A stretch of DNA of 64,000 nucleotides, from contig CAVOSE010000069.1 of NCBI GenBank assembly GCA_963698775.1, positions 1-64,000 on the forward strand. Direction: 5' to 3'. Below, piece by piece: positions 37,256 through 46,621 of this stretch. Both the position numbers and the translations under genes were made by a program. The stretch comes from Thiohalocapsa sp963698775 (lineage in GTDB: Bacteria; Pseudomonadota; Gammaproteobacteria; Chromatiales; Chromatiaceae). Numbering within the stretch: position 1 is the stretch's first letter; every line of letters starts with the position of its first letter. Below the pieces are notes generated by a model, which saw nothing but the letters and a program-made list of their open reading frames with translations, searched no databases and had not been told where the DNA came from.

Positions 37256-38773
37256 TCAATGGACGCCTGTGACAGGCATCATGTCCACGTCACATGAGCC
37301 GCCGACGGTGACTTTGCTGTTGCCACCGCTGCCGCGACAAGACTCGCCGCGATCCTGAACGCGGCAGTTGAGTCCCATAGGTTTGCCGGCCGTGAGCCAG
37401 TTGGGGGTCCGTCGGTAGCGGCCGACCTTGGAAAACCGGCAGCCGCGGGACACCCCGTAGGCGGTGCATCCACCACCGCCACCTAGGCTGACCTTGCGTC
37501 CATCGATGACGAAGCCAGGGTAGTCGTTCTCGATGCGGATGGCGTCGCCCCAGTCTTCTTGGTCGAAGCGGAATTCCTGAAACCGGTAGCCGCTACCGAC
37601 CTTGGCGCCAACCTTGATGCGGGTGTTGGCGATCAGGGCATGGTCCGGGCCATTCTTGGCCACGGCGCCGGACATGTATTCGATGCGATCCTCTTGGGGA
37701 AAGCATTTCCCCATGGCCGGTGGATGGTAGTAGTGGCGTAGTTCCGTCAGGTCCGACATGGAGTTGCCGGGGAACATGTCGCGCAGATCGGACTCGTTGC
37801 CATAGAGGATACGCTCGGCATCGCCGACGTTCTGGCCGTACATCGCCTGGATGCGGTCGTAGTAGTCCTTGTCTGCAAGGTCGGTGCGCAGGTAGCAGGC
37901 GGTCAAGCCGGAGATCTGGGTCAGGTAGGCATCCCAGATGTTGTACTGAGACGGGTCTGATGCGGCGCCCTGGAAGTCTCCGCCAAAGCGGCAGCCCTGG
38001 CGCTTCAGGCATTGGCCGACGGCGCGGTTGCGAACGGAAAGTACGACGACATTGCGCTCGCAGGCACCATACGCCGAGCAGCCACGATCGAGATGGCCCT
38101 CGTAGATGGCGGTGCGCAGGGTGTAGTCCAGGTGCTTGGCGCGGGCGAGGTCGGTCTTGTCCCAGCGTCGGCCGTTCTTGGCGATGAAGCTGTCCCAGGC
38201 GCTCGCGAGTCTATCGCGGCGGCCAGTCAGGCGCTTGTTGACGCCCGCGCACTGCGGCGAATTGTGGAAGCTGCGCACGATCTGATCCAGCGTGCTCTTG
38301 CCCTCGCGCTCCGCCGCTTTTTGATTGCCGCTGCCGGGTGGGTCGAAGAAGGGCGGCTTTTCCAGGGCGTACAGATCCCGCACACTGATCACCTCGCGCA
38401 CGTTCGGCGCGCAATGGTGGTTCGGTACGCGCATGGACTCACGCTGGGCGAAGGTGCGCTTGAAGGTCGCGGTGGCGGCTTGCCCGGATGCCTTGGTCGA
38501 GTCCACGACGATCTCAAAGCCGACATAGGGCGTGCCTTTCGAGTCCGTCAGCGCGCGACCGTTTTGAACGACCAGACAAGGAATGATCGACGTGCCCTGG
38601 GTCAGGCTGCCGGCGCGCGCGCCCGGACCATTCGCGCCGATGCGGTACGTGGGTACCTGCAGGGGACCGTTGAATTTGTACAGGGTCATGACCGGGGTTG
38701 CCGGGATAGCGGCTTGGGCCAGCGTCGGCAAGAGAGCGAGTGCGGGCAGGGTCTTCAGAATGACGTGCTTCAT
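37256..38773 (-). CDS. Secreted Cys-rich protein of unknown function
   Basis: A 505-residue protein I do not recognise. A clear signal peptide (MKHVILKTLPALALLPTLAQA) is followed by a mature chain with about fifteen Cys residues, many in close pairs (CSAYGACERN, CLKRQGCRFGG, GGCTAYGVSRGCRF), suggesting disulfides in the periplasm or outside the cell. The C-terminal 90 residues are Gly/Ser/Arg-rich (SLGGGGGC, ESCRGSGGNSKVTVGGSC). The middle has Tyr-rich, globular-looking sequence (DKDYYDRIQAMYGQNVGD). There is no membrane anchor or known catalytic motif. I chose the ATG at 38773, where the signal peptide begins; an upstream in-frame start at 38872 would bury it. It lies downstream of rpoH, separated by a terminator, with no partner gene. 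Confidence 0.7.
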   Translation of the reverse strand: MKHVILKTLPALALLPTLAQAAIPATPVMTLYKFNGPLQVPTYRIGANGPGARAGSLTQGTSIIPCLVVQNGRALTDSKGTPYVGFEIVVDSTKASGQAATATFKRTFAQRESMRVPNHHCAPNVREVISVRDLYALEKPPFFDPPGSGNQKAAEREGKSTLDQIVRSFHNSPQCAGVNKRLTGRRDRLASAWDSFIAKNGRRWDKTDLARAKHLDYTLRTAIYEGHLDRGCSAYGACERNVVVLSVRNRAVGQCLKRQGCRFGGDFQGAASDPSQYNIWDAYLTQISGLTACYLRTDLADKDYYDRIQAMYGQNVGDAERILYGNESDLRDMFPGNSMSDLTELRHYYHPPAMGKCFPQEDRIEYMSGAVAKNGPDHALIANTRIKVGAKVGSGYRFQEFRFDQEDWGDAIRIENDYPGFVIDGRKVSLGGGGGCTAYGVSRGCRFSKVGRYRRTPNWLTAGKPMGLNCRVQDRGESCRGSGGNSKVTVGGSCDVDMMPVTGVH

Positions 38774-38910
38774 AGCGGGTGGCGCAGCGGTTATTGCTTG
38801 AGGACTGGGGCGATCAATCAGCAAGGCATGTGTTGGAAAGGTTGACGTGGGGAGGCGTGATTGTCGCGCCAACGTTGCGGCGACGCCAGGGTCTTTATGG
38901 TTCTTAAACG

Positions 38911-38941
38911 AAAAAGGCCCGCCGATCGGCGGGCCTTTATG
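38911..38941 (-). terminator. Rho-independent terminator of rpoH
   Basis: AAAGGCCCGCC and GGCGGGCCTTT form an 11-bp stem around GATC. On the minus strand it ends in TTTTTCGTTT, 14 nt beyond the rpoH stop. It insulates rpoH from the secreted-protein gene on the same strand. Confidence 0.9.
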
Positions 38942-38954
38942 GGCGGGCAGCGGG

Positions 38955-39815
38955 TTACAGTTCCAACTGAACGCGTAGCTTATTCATCGCGTTTTTTTCG
39001 ATCTGGCGAATACGCTCTGCGGACACGCCGAACTGCTGTGCCAACTCGTGCAGGGTCTGCTTCTTCTCGTTCAGCCAGCGTTGTTGCAGGATCGTCTTGC
39101 TGCGCTCGTCAAGCCCCTGAAGTGCAGCGAACAGCCGGTCGCGCTGATAGGTGGCGCTGTCCTCGCGCTCTAGCGCGGTGGCTGGCTCCATGCTCATGTC
39201 GGGAAGATAGGTGGACGGGGCGGAGGGGCCGTCGTCGTCATCGTCGTCATGCCCGTCGAAGGACATATCGTGGCTGGATAGCCGCGACTCCATCTCCAGG
39301 ACCGTCTCCGGCTTGACGCCCAGATCTGCCGCGACATCCTCGACCTCTTGCTTGGTAAACCAGCCGAGGCGTTTCTTGGAGCTACGCAGATTGAAGAACA
39401 ATTTGCGCTGAGCCTTGGTTGTGGCCACCTTGACGATGCGCCAGTTGCGCAGAATGTACTCGTGGATCTCGGCCCTAATCCAATGGACCGCGAACGAAAC
39501 CAGCCGAACGCCTACATCTGGCTCGAAACGGCGAACAGCCTTCATCAGACCAACCGTCCCCTCTTGAATCAGATCAGGGAGCGGCAGGCCGTAACCGAGG
39601 TAGCCGCGGGCGATCCGAATCACGAACCTCAGATGGGACAGCACCAGCCGGCGCGCGGCCATCATGTCGCCCTGGTCGCGGAGGCGGAACGCGAGTTGGC
39701 GCTCCTCGTCCAAGGTCAGAACAGGGATTTGGTAGGCGCTCGAGATATAGGCGTCGATGGTTCCCGTCGACAGCGAACCGATCGTTGCGATGTCTTTGGT
39801 CGTTGCGTCAGTCAT
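38955..39815 (-). CDS. rpoH: RNA polymerase heat-shock sigma factor sigma-32
   Basis: A 286-residue sigma-70-family factor. Region 2 has RLVLSHLRFVIRIARGYLGY, the core-binding LPLPDLIQEGTVGLMKAV and the -10 recognition segment HWIRAEIHEYILRNWRIV. The RpoH box QRKLFFNLRSSKKRL separates it from other sigma factors. Region 4 ends in LHELAQQFGVSAERIRQIEK. An acidic Asp-rich insert (GHDDDDDDGPS) lies between regions 2 and 4. The ATG at 39815 is preferred to a TTG at 39830. It should control the proteases and chaperones encoded earlier in this window. rpoH follows ftsYEX in order and direction, as in E. coli. Confidence 0.95.
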   Translation of the reverse strand: MTDATTKDIATIGSLSTGTIDAYISSAYQIPVLTLDEERQLAFRLRDQGDMMAARRLVLSHLRFVIRIARGYLGYGLPLPDLIQEGTVGLMKAVRRFEPDVGVRLVSFAVHWIRAEIHEYILRNWRIVKVATTKAQRKLFFNLRSSKKRLGWFTKQEVEDVAADLGVKPETVLEMESRLSSHDMSFDGHDDDDDDGPSAPSTYLPDMSMEPATALEREDSATYQRDRLFAALQGLDERSKTILQQRWLNEKKQTLHELAQQFGVSAERIRQIEKNAMNKLRVQLEL

Positions 39816-39848
39816 GGCGTCGATACCCAAGTAAATAACTAGGAAAAT

Positions 39849-39878
39849 ATGCTAGCACCGAACGGGGTGAGTTTACAA
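39849..39878 (-). promoter_or_regulatory. Candidate promoter of rpoH
   Basis: On the minus strand TTGTAA (39878-39873) and TAGCAT (39854-39849) are 18 nt apart and 33 bp upstream of the rpoH ATG. The match to the sigma-70 consensus is moderate. Confidence 0.45.
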
Positions 39879-40225
39879 CAGCATGTTCGGGGTTTTTGAT
39901 CGGCCTTTGAACGGAAAGCCCCTGAGACAAACGGTGGACAAAGCGCCGAGGGTTAGAGCTTAGCGCTAGAACAAAAGTTTGTACAGGTAACGGGGCCCGG
40001 ATGACCTTGGTGTTTGTGCGGAGCCGGTTAAAGGTATTCGCCGTCGCGGATTGCTGAATAATACCAAAAACTTTGGGGTAAACCCGTGCGCCCACCGATT
40101 TTCACGATTATTTCCGATCCAAAAAAAAGAAAAACCGAAGCTTGACGCTGTGCTCCACCGCGGCAGACGTCTTGCGCGTTGGCCCGGGATGCCGAAGCGG
40201 CGGATTATGCTTAGAAAGACAAGGA
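39879..40225. other. ftsX-rpoH intergenic region
   Basis: About 350 bp with no gene. On the minus strand a T-rich tract (reverse complement of 40120-40136) follows ftsX by about 90 bp and might end the ftsYEX transcript, but I see no strong stem before it. Confidence 0.4.
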
Positions 40226-41191
40226 TCAGCGGGGATCCGTCTGGCTTAGGTGCTGGGCGACCGCCAGCCAGCTGCCAATTGTTCCCATGGCGACGCCTAC
40301 CGCGAGCAGGACCAGTGTTGAACGCAGATCTAGGCCGGCGAGGGCGAATTCGGTGTGGTAAAGGGTTGCCAGCCGCCCCACCGGCCCTTGCAACAGCTGA
40401 GTGGACAGGGACACCATGGCCCAGGCGCCGATGCCGCCGAGCAGCCCGTGCCAGGCGCCGCTGTATAAGAAAGGCCTTCGGATAAAGGCCGGCGTCGCGC
40501 CCACTAGGTCCATGACCTGCACTTCGCTGCAACGATTCTGGATCTCTAGGCGGATGGTGTTGCCGACCACCAGCAGCACGGCCAGACCCAGTACCACCGC
40601 CAGCAGGCGCGCCGCATTGTGCGTCAGCGTCAGGATCGCATTGAAGCGCTGCATCCATTGGATGTCGAGTCGGGCGAAGTCGACCTCGGGAAGGCGCTCC
40701 AAGGCCGTGGCGAGCGCACCCATGGATTCCGGTCCCTGCGCCTGGCGTGACGGGTGCAGGGCGATCACCACCGGCAGCGGATTTTGGCTCAGTTGGTCAA
40801 GTGCCGCACCGAGTCCGCTGTAGTCGCGAAATTCCGCAAGTCCCTGCTCGCGAGAGATCAACTCGACAGCTGTGATGTCAGGGCGTGCTCGGAGACGGGT
40901 GGCCAATTCACTGGCCTGGACCTCGTCCAACCCCGGTTGCAAAAACAAAGAAACCCCAGCGCCTCGTTCCAAACCGCCGCCGAGGCGTTCCAAATTATCC
41001 AGTACGACGAACAGTGTCGCTGGCAGTGCCAGCGCGATCGCGATGGCGGCGACCGTCATCGCGGTTGCCAGTGGTGTGCGGGCCAGCCGATCGATGGTCT
41101 CGGAGGCCGCATTGACATGGTTGTTGGCCCAGCATTGAAGCATTGCGAGGGGGCGATTGCGGCCGGGTCGGCGTCTCGATGCGCTAGGCAT
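40226..41191 (-). CDS. ftsX: Cell division protein FtsX
   Basis: A 321-residue integral membrane protein with one N-terminal helix (ATAMTVAAIAIALALPATLF), a periplasmic domain (about 75-185, GVSLFLQPGLDEVQASELAT), and three C-terminal helices (RLLAVVLGLAVLLVVGNTIR and two more). The MacB-like FtsX pattern LEIQNRCSEVQVMDLVGATP is clear. With FtsE it regulates septal peptidoglycan hydrolysis through periplasmic activators. I chose the ATG at 41191, 4 nt after the ftsE stop; a longer frame to 41266 would overlap ftsE. Confidence 0.93.
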   Translation of the reverse strand: MPSASRRRPGRNRPLAMLQCWANNHVNAASETIDRLARTPLATAMTVAAIAIALALPATLFVVLDNLERLGGGLERGAGVSLFLQPGLDEVQASELATRLRARPDITAVELISREQGLAEFRDYSGLGAALDQLSQNPLPVVIALHPSRQAQGPESMGALATALERLPEVDFARLDIQWMQRFNAILTLTHNAARLLAVVLGLAVLLVVGNTIRLEIQNRCSEVQVMDLVGATPAFIRRPFLYSGAWHGLLGGIGAWAMVSLSTQLLQGPVGRLATLYHTEFALAGLDLRSTLVLLAVGVAMGTIGSWLAVAQHLSQTDPR

Positions 41192-41195
41192 GGCG

Positions 41196-41864
41196 TCACC
41201 AGTGACCAGAGTCCGCCACCAGGCGACCCTCGTGCAGCCGTAACGTGCGGTGGCCCATGGACGCAACCAGTTCCAGATCGTGGGTCGCGATCAGCAGACT
41301 GATGCCAACCTGGTGAAAGCGCTCGAACAGGTGAAAGATCTCCCGCGAGAGGGTTGGGTCGAGATTGCCGGTCGGTTCGTCGGCCAGGATCACCGGCGGG
41401 CGCGCGACCACGGCGCGAGCGATGCCGACACGCTGTTGTTCGCCGCTGGAGAGCGACGACGGTAGGACGCGCTCGAATGGTAGCAAGCCGACCTGATCCA
41501 ACGCCGCGCGTGCGCGCCTGCCGACCTCATGTCGATGCATCCCGGCGACCACCAGTGGCAAGGCGACGTTATCGAAGACGCTGCGCTCAGGGAGCAGTCG
41601 GTGGTCCTGAAAAATCATGCCGATTTCGCGTCGGTGCGCGGGCACATGGCGTCGGGGCAGGCGAGCAAGATCGCGCCCATTGACCGTCACGCGACCGCGG
41701 GTCGGGCGCTCCAGCAGGCCAATCAGCCGCAGCAAGGTGCTCTTTCCGGCCCCCGAGTGTCCGGTCAGAAAGACCATCTCCCCGGGCTCCAGCTCGAAGC
41801 TCAGGTTTTTTAACGCGTCGCCGCGCTGCGGGTAGCGTTTGGTGACGTGCTCGAACTGGATCAC
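41196..41864 (-). CDS. ftsE: Cell division ATP-binding protein FtsE
   Basis: A 222-residue ABC-type ATPase: Walker A GHSGAGKSTLLRLIG, signature LSSGEQQRVGIARAV, Walker B VILADEPTGNLDP and the switch His in LLIATHDLELV. The N-terminus MIQFEHVTKRYPQRGDALKN is typical. It partners FtsX, encoded directly downstream, at the divisome. It is 175 bp downstream of ftsY on the same strand. Confidence 0.95.
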   Translation of the reverse strand: MIQFEHVTKRYPQRGDALKNLSFELEPGEMVFLTGHSGAGKSTLLRLIGLLERPTRGRVTVNGRDLARLPRRHVPAHRREIGMIFQDHRLLPERSVFDNVALPLVVAGMHRHEVGRRARAALDQVGLLPFERVLPSSLSSGEQQRVGIARAVVARPPVILADEPTGNLDPTLSREIFHLFERFHQVGISLLIATHDLELVASMGHRTLRLHEGRLVADSGHW

Positions 41865-42039
41865 GAGAACCTACCGGAACCAGCAGTGCGGATGCGCGCT
41901 TGGCCAGGCGTTCGCGCTCGGCGGCCCCGCGGGGGGCCGACGGGCGATCGTCGCGGAGGAAGGCATGCGCCGAACCCACGCGTCGGGCCTGGCGCCGCGG
42001 CCGTCGGTGCGATTTGGGCAAGGATGCCCGCAGCCGTGT

Positions 42040-43290
42040 TCATGGCGACAGCAGCGCGTCGAGAAACTCTTCGGCGTCGAAATGGCGAAGGTCTTCGATG
42101 CCCTCGCCGATACCGATAAAGCGAAAAGGGACGTTGAGCCGCTCGGAGATCGCGAACAGGATGCCGCCCTTGGCGGTGCCGTCGAGCTTGGTCAACGTGA
42201 TGCCGGTCAGCGGCAGAATTTCGTTGAATTGAACCGCCTGGTGCAAAGCGTTCTGACCGGTGGTCGCATCCACCACCAGCATCACCTCATGCGGTGCGTC
42301 TGGATCGATCTTCTTCAACACCCGGCCGATCTTGCGCAGTTCTTCCATCAGATTGATCTTGGTGTGCAGGCGGCCGGCGGTATCGGCGATCAGGACGTCC
42401 ATGCCGCGTGCGGTTGCTGCCTGCAAGGCGTCGTAAATGACGGAGGCCGGATCTGCGCCCGCCTGCTGTGCGATCACGGGCACCTCGTTGCGCTCGCCCC
42501 AGGCCTGCAACTGTTCCACCGCCGCGGCGCGGAAGGTGTCCCCGGCGGCCAGCATCACGCTGTTGCCCTCGTCTTTGAGCTGGCGTGCCAGTTTGCCGAT
42601 GCTGGTGGTCTTGCCGACGCCGTTGACTCCGACCATCAGGATGACCTGGGGCTTTCCCGGCGCCGCTTGGCGCACTGGCGCGTCATTTCGCACAACGATG
42701 GCTGCGAGTTCGCGGCGCAGGGCCCGCAGGAAGGCGTCAGCGTCGACCACCTCGCGCCGCTTGATGCGATAGCCCAGATCCTCGATGATCCGCGTCGTCG
42801 CGGGGACACCGACGTCGGCGCTTAGCAGCAGCATTTCCAGCTCTTCTAGCAGGTCTTCGTCGATCTCGGTGCGGCCGACTACCAGGTCACCCACGTCGGC
42901 GTTGAGCACGGCCCGCGTGCGTGCCAGACCATCTTTGAGGCTGCTCAACAGGCGTCGTTTGGGCTGTGCCTCCGCGCGCACCTTGGCCGCGGCCGCCTCG
43001 TCGATCGCGCGCAATAAGCGTCCGCGTCCACTGCCGACATCGGGCTCAGGGGCAGGTTTCGGGGCTGCCGTCTGATCCGGCTTCGGTTGCGAATACCCTG
43101 GGGGCGGCGACTTGGGTTGAGGTGCCTGCGCCGGCTTGGGCGCGCTGTGCGGCGCAATCGTCTCCAGAGGTGGTGGCTCGGGTGTCAGCGTCGATGGCGC
43201 CGCGAGGCCGGACTCGGCCTCTGTGAGGGCGGTCCTGGCCTGAGCTTCCGCCTCGGCCTTGGCCTTTTTCTTTTTTCCGAATCCGAACAT
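42040..43290 (-). CDS. ftsY: Signal recognition particle receptor FtsY
   Basis: A 416-residue SRP receptor that brings ribosome-nascent chain complexes to the membrane. The N-terminal 100 residues form an Ala/Pro/Lys/Glu-rich A domain (MFGFGKKKKAKAEAEAQART). The NG GTPase domain has G1 GVNGVGKTTSIGKLARQL, G3 IADTAGRLHTKINL and G4 LTKLDGTAKGGILF, with the insertion-box LAAGDTFRAAAVEQL. Order ftsY-ftsE-ftsX-rpoH is the canonical arrangement. Confidence 0.96.
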   Translation of the reverse strand: MFGFGKKKKAKAEAEAQARTALTEAESGLAAPSTLTPEPPPLETIAPHSAPKPAQAPQPKSPPPGYSQPKPDQTAAPKPAPEPDVGSGRGRLLRAIDEAAAAKVRAEAQPKRRLLSSLKDGLARTRAVLNADVGDLVVGRTEIDEDLLEELEMLLLSADVGVPATTRIIEDLGYRIKRREVVDADAFLRALRRELAAIVVRNDAPVRQAAPGKPQVILMVGVNGVGKTTSIGKLARQLKDEGNSVMLAAGDTFRAAAVEQLQAWGERNEVPVIAQQAGADPASVIYDALQAATARGMDVLIADTAGRLHTKINLMEELRKIGRVLKKIDPDAPHEVMLVVDATTGQNALHQAVQFNEILPLTGITLTKLDGTAKGGILFAISERLNVPFRFIGIGEGIEDLRHFDAEEFLDALLSP

Positions 43291-43355
43291 ACTGCGGTGT
43301 ATCCGACTCTTTCGTGTTGGGTGTTTCGTTGAGCGTGCGGGGTGTGACGTCGCAC

Positions 43356-43385
43356 CATTTTCAATCCCCTAAGCGATTGAAAATG
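43356..43385. promoter_or_regulatory. Perfect palindrome between ftsY and the M16 operon
   Basis: CATTTTCAATC (43356-43366) and GATTGAAAATG (43375-43385) are perfect 11-bp inverted repeats with an 8-nt spacer. The site is 66 bp upstream of ftsY and 296 bp upstream of the divergent peptidase operon. There is no T-tract, and the symmetry suits a dimeric regulator. The remaining 390-bp gap shows nothing else. Confidence 0.45.
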
Positions 43386-43680
43386 AGAGAGCATGCAGGC
43401 CGCGTTTTCGTGTTCCCTCTGGTTTCCGGCCAGGATGGTCAAGCAATCCTTCTGTCCCTAGCGAGACGTGAATCCTGTCTCCGCCGCGCCGAGCGGCCCG
43501 ACTGGGCCGTAACCTTAGATGGTCTGAATCCTATCAGAAGCGAGCCGGGCGCGTTGTCGATGGCCGTGGACCGGATGGATCGCACGGGTGCCGCGCCGCG
43601 CGGCCGAGCCATTGTAACCGCGCCCATACGGCGCCAAGTTGGCGCTGAACCAAAACGACAGCCATCCTAGAGGTAGTGTC

Positions 43681-45102
43681 ATGAGATTTCTGATTGCCAT
43701 GCTGTGCACGGCACTGCTGCCGGCCGGCATTGCCGCTGCAACCACCCAGCAGCCCCTCGCGCCGGAGGGCGGCCCCGCCCCAGTGCGCGAGATGGTGCAT
43801 GAGAAGGTGCTGGACAATGGGTTGAAGGTGTTGGTCAAGCGCGACGATCGCGCACCGATCGTCACCTCGCAGGTCTGGTACAAGGTGGGCTCTAGCTATG
43901 AATTCGGGGGCGTCACCGGGGTGTCCCATGTTCTCGAGCACATGATGTTCAAAGGCACAGAGAATCTGCAGCCAGGCGAATTCTCCCGCATCATTGCAGC
44001 CAACGGTGGTGATGAGAACGCCTTTACAGGCCGTGACTACACGGCCTACTTTCAGACCATGTCCGCCGACCGGCTGGCGGTGTCCTTCGAACTGGAGGCG
44101 GAGCGCATGCGCCGCTTGGCGCTGCCCGAAGAAGAGTTCCTGAAGGAGTTGGAGGTGGTGAAGGAAGAGCGCCGGTTGCGTACCGACGATGACCCGGAAT
44201 CGCTGACCTTCGAGCAATTCAATGCCGCCGCCTACGAGGCGTCGCCTTACCGAATTCCGATCATCGGCTGGGCCAGCGATCTGGACTCCATGCAGGTCGG
44301 AGATCTGCGCGCTTGGTATCGACAATGGTACGCGCCAAACAATGCGACGCTGGTGGTAGTCGGCGATGTCGACCCGGAGCAGGTCTTCGCGCTGGCCGAG
44401 CAGCATTTCGGGCCGCTGCAGCCGGAGCAAATCGCCTCTCCAAAGCCCCGTGCCGAGCCTGAACAGCGCGGTGAAAAGCGCCTGACCGTCAAGGCGCCGG
44501 CGAAGGAGCCCTACTTGATCGTCGGCTACAAAACTCCGGCATTGGGTCACACCGAAGAGGCATGGGAGCCTTACGCATTGGAAATGCTTGCGTCGGTGCT
44601 CGACGGTGGCAGCAGTTCCAGGCTCAGCCGAGAGTTGATCCGTGACCAGCGTGTTGCCGCATCAGCAGGTGCCAGCTACAACGCATTGACGCGTCTGCCG
44701 GGCATGTTGTTGCTGAGCGGCAGCCCCGCCAAGGGCCATAGCGTCGCAGACGTCGAGCAAGCGTTACTGCAGCAGATCGAACGCTTGCAGACCGAACCCG
44801 TGGCCGAGGACGAGCTGGCCCGAATCCGCGCCCAGCTGATCTCCGCCAAGGTTTACGAAAAGGACACGGTGTTTTACCAGGCCATGCAGCTCGGCCAGCT
44901 CGAAACCGTCGGCCTTGGCTGGGAACTGGTTGACGACTACGTCGCGCGGCTATCGGAAGTGACACCGGCGCAGATCCAGGCGGTGGCGCAAAAATACCTG
45001 ACGGTTGACGCACGCACGGTAGCCATGCTGGATCCCCAGCCCCTGGGCGACCATCCGCAACGTGCCGCGGTGAACCTCGGAGGACATGGCAATGTACGCT
45101 GA
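43681..45102 (+). CDS. M16 zinc peptidase, catalytic subunit (pitrilysin family)
   Basis: A 473-residue exported M16 peptidase. It has a signal peptide (MRFLIAMLCTALLPAGIAAA), the inverted zinc motif HxxEH in GVSHVLEHMMFKGTENL, and the downstream Glu about 75 residues later in the EVVKEERR region. YTAYFQTMSADRLAVSFELE belongs to the same domain. The second, non-catalytic domain follows. The ATG at 43681 has GAGG nine nt upstream. The stop overlaps the start of a second M16 gene. Such pairs form periplasmic heterodimers that degrade small peptides. Confidence 0.93.
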   Translation: MRFLIAMLCTALLPAGIAAATTQQPLAPEGGPAPVREMVHEKVLDNGLKVLVKRDDRAPIVTSQVWYKVGSSYEFGGVTGVSHVLEHMMFKGTENLQPGEFSRIIAANGGDENAFTGRDYTAYFQTMSADRLAVSFELEAERMRRLALPEEEFLKELEVVKEERRLRTDDDPESLTFEQFNAAAYEASPYRIPIIGWASDLDSMQVGDLRAWYRQWYAPNNATLVVVGDVDPEQVFALAEQHFGPLQPEQIASPKPRAEPEQRGEKRLTVKAPAKEPYLIVGYKTPALGHTEEAWEPYALEMLASVLDGGSSSRLSRELIRDQRVAASAGASYNALTRLPGMLLLSGSPAKGHSVADVEQALLQQIERLQTEPVAEDELARIRAQLISAKVYEKDTVFYQAMQLGQLETVGLGWELVDDYVARLSEVTPAQIQAVAQKYLTVDARTVAMLDPQPLGDHPQRAAVNLGGHGNVR

Positions 45103-46621
45103 CACTCAGTTTCCGATGAGTCGTTTGACCGCGCTCGCGCTCGGCCTTGTCGCAGTCGCGGCAACCGCAACGGCGATGGCGACGCCGCAGATCGAGACCT
45201 GGCAGACCGCCAATGGGGCGAAGGTGTTGTTCGTGGAGGCGCCCGATCTGCCCATGGTCGATGTGCGCGTGGTGTTCAATGCGGGCAGCGCGCGCGATGG
45301 CGAGCGGCCGGGGCTCGCCTCCATGACCGCCGACATGCTTACCGAGGGTGCTGCGGATCTGGACGCCGACGCCATCGCGGAGCGCGTCGAGTCCCTCGGC
45401 GCAAACCTCGGCACCGGAGCCGAGCGGGACATGGCCTGGGTCACACTACGCAGCCTCACCGACGAGTCGTTGTTGGAGCCCGCCGTCGATACCATGGCGA
45501 AGGTCATGACGCAGCCGGCGTTTCCGCCGGAGGACTTCGAACGCGTGCGCCAAAACCAGCTGGTTGCGTTGCGTCTGGCGGAGCAAGAGCCGGCCAGCGT
45601 CGGCAGCCGGGCCTTGTACAAAGCGGTATTCGGCACGCACCCCTACGCATCCGACCCCAGCGGCACTGCAGATAGTGTCGGCGCGCTGACGCGCGACGAC
45701 CTGGTGGCCTTTCATCAGCGCTACTACGTCGCCGCCAATGCGACCATTGCCATCGTCGGCGCCTTGAATCGTTCCCAGGCGGAGCAGTTGGCGAACCGGA
45801 TCACCGCGGGTCTACCCCAGGGCGAGGCCGCCGCGCCATTGCCTGAGGTCAGTGATCCCAGTGACGGCGGCTCGGTGCAGATCGAGTTCCCTTCGAGCCA
45901 GACGCATCTCTATGCCGGCCAGCCGGGCATGAGCCGTGGCGATCCGGACTACTTCCCGCTCTATGTCGGCAATCACATCCTCGGCGGCAGTGGCCTGGTG
46001 TCGATTCTGATGCACGAAGTGCGTGAGACGCGCGGCCTGTCGTACAGTGTCTACAGCTACTTCGCGCCCATGGCCGAGCGTGGGCCGATGATCCTGGGTC
46101 TGCAAACAAAAAACACCCAGGCCGATGAGGCCCGTGGCGTCCTGCTCGATACCCTGCAGCGCTTCGTCGATGAGGGTCCCACGGACGAGGAACTGGAGGC
46201 GGCCGTCAAGAACATTACTGGCGGCTTTCCGCTCCGCATCGCCAGTAACGCAAAGGTCGTCCAGTACCTAGCCATGCTCGGGTTTTACGATCTACCCCTC
46301 GACTATCTCGATCGGTTTCAGGGCCGCGTCTCCGCGGTGACCAAAGAACAGGTGCGTGACGCCTACCAGCGTCGAGTGCATCCCGACCGCCTCGCGGTCG
46401 TGCAGGTCGGCGGCAACTCGGAGGCGGTGGCGACGCAGCCAACCGCGGTCGAGTCCGAGTCAGAAACGAACCCGGAGGCGGCGACCCAGCCGAAGGCGAG
46501 TTCAAGCGGCAGCGCTGGCACCGCTTCAGGTTCGGACGCCAATGTCGGCGCGGTGCCGGTCGGTTCACCCGCCGCGGTGGCCGCGCCCGAGGCGATCAAG
46601 GGTGTCGGTGGCGAGGGCTAG
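45092..46621 (+). CDS. M16 peptidase-like protein, non-catalytic partner
   Basis: A 509-residue partner of the upstream peptidase. The region aligned with the zinc site (RPGLASMTADMLTEGAADLD) lacks HxxEH, while the R/Y pair typical of the inactive subunit lies in VRETRGLSYSVYSYFAPMAE. A signal peptide (MSRLTALALGLVAVAATATA) is present. The last 80 or so residues after the M16 fold are low-complexity Ala/Ser/Glu/Pro-rich, an unusual tail. I chose the ATG at 45092 because the CGGAGG element is 8 nt upstream; an ATG at 45086 is too close to it. It overlaps the first peptidase gene by 11 nt. Confidence 0.9.
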   Translation: MYADTQFPMSRLTALALGLVAVAATATAMATPQIETWQTANGAKVLFVEAPDLPMVDVRVVFNAGSARDGERPGLASMTADMLTEGAADLDADAIAERVESLGANLGTGAERDMAWVTLRSLTDESLLEPAVDTMAKVMTQPAFPPEDFERVRQNQLVALRLAEQEPASVGSRALYKAVFGTHPYASDPSGTADSVGALTRDDLVAFHQRYYVAANATIAIVGALNRSQAEQLANRITAGLPQGEAAAPLPEVSDPSDGGSVQIEFPSSQTHLYAGQPGMSRGDPDYFPLYVGNHILGGSGLVSILMHEVRETRGLSYSVYSYFAPMAERGPMILGLQTKNTQADEARGVLLDTLQRFVDEGPTDEELEAAVKNITGGFPLRIASNAKVVQYLAMLGFYDLPLDYLDRFQGRVSAVTKEQVRDAYQRRVHPDRLAVVQVGGNSEAVATQPTAVESESETNPEAATQPKASSSGSAGTASGSDANVGAVPVGSPAAVAAPEAIKGVGGEG

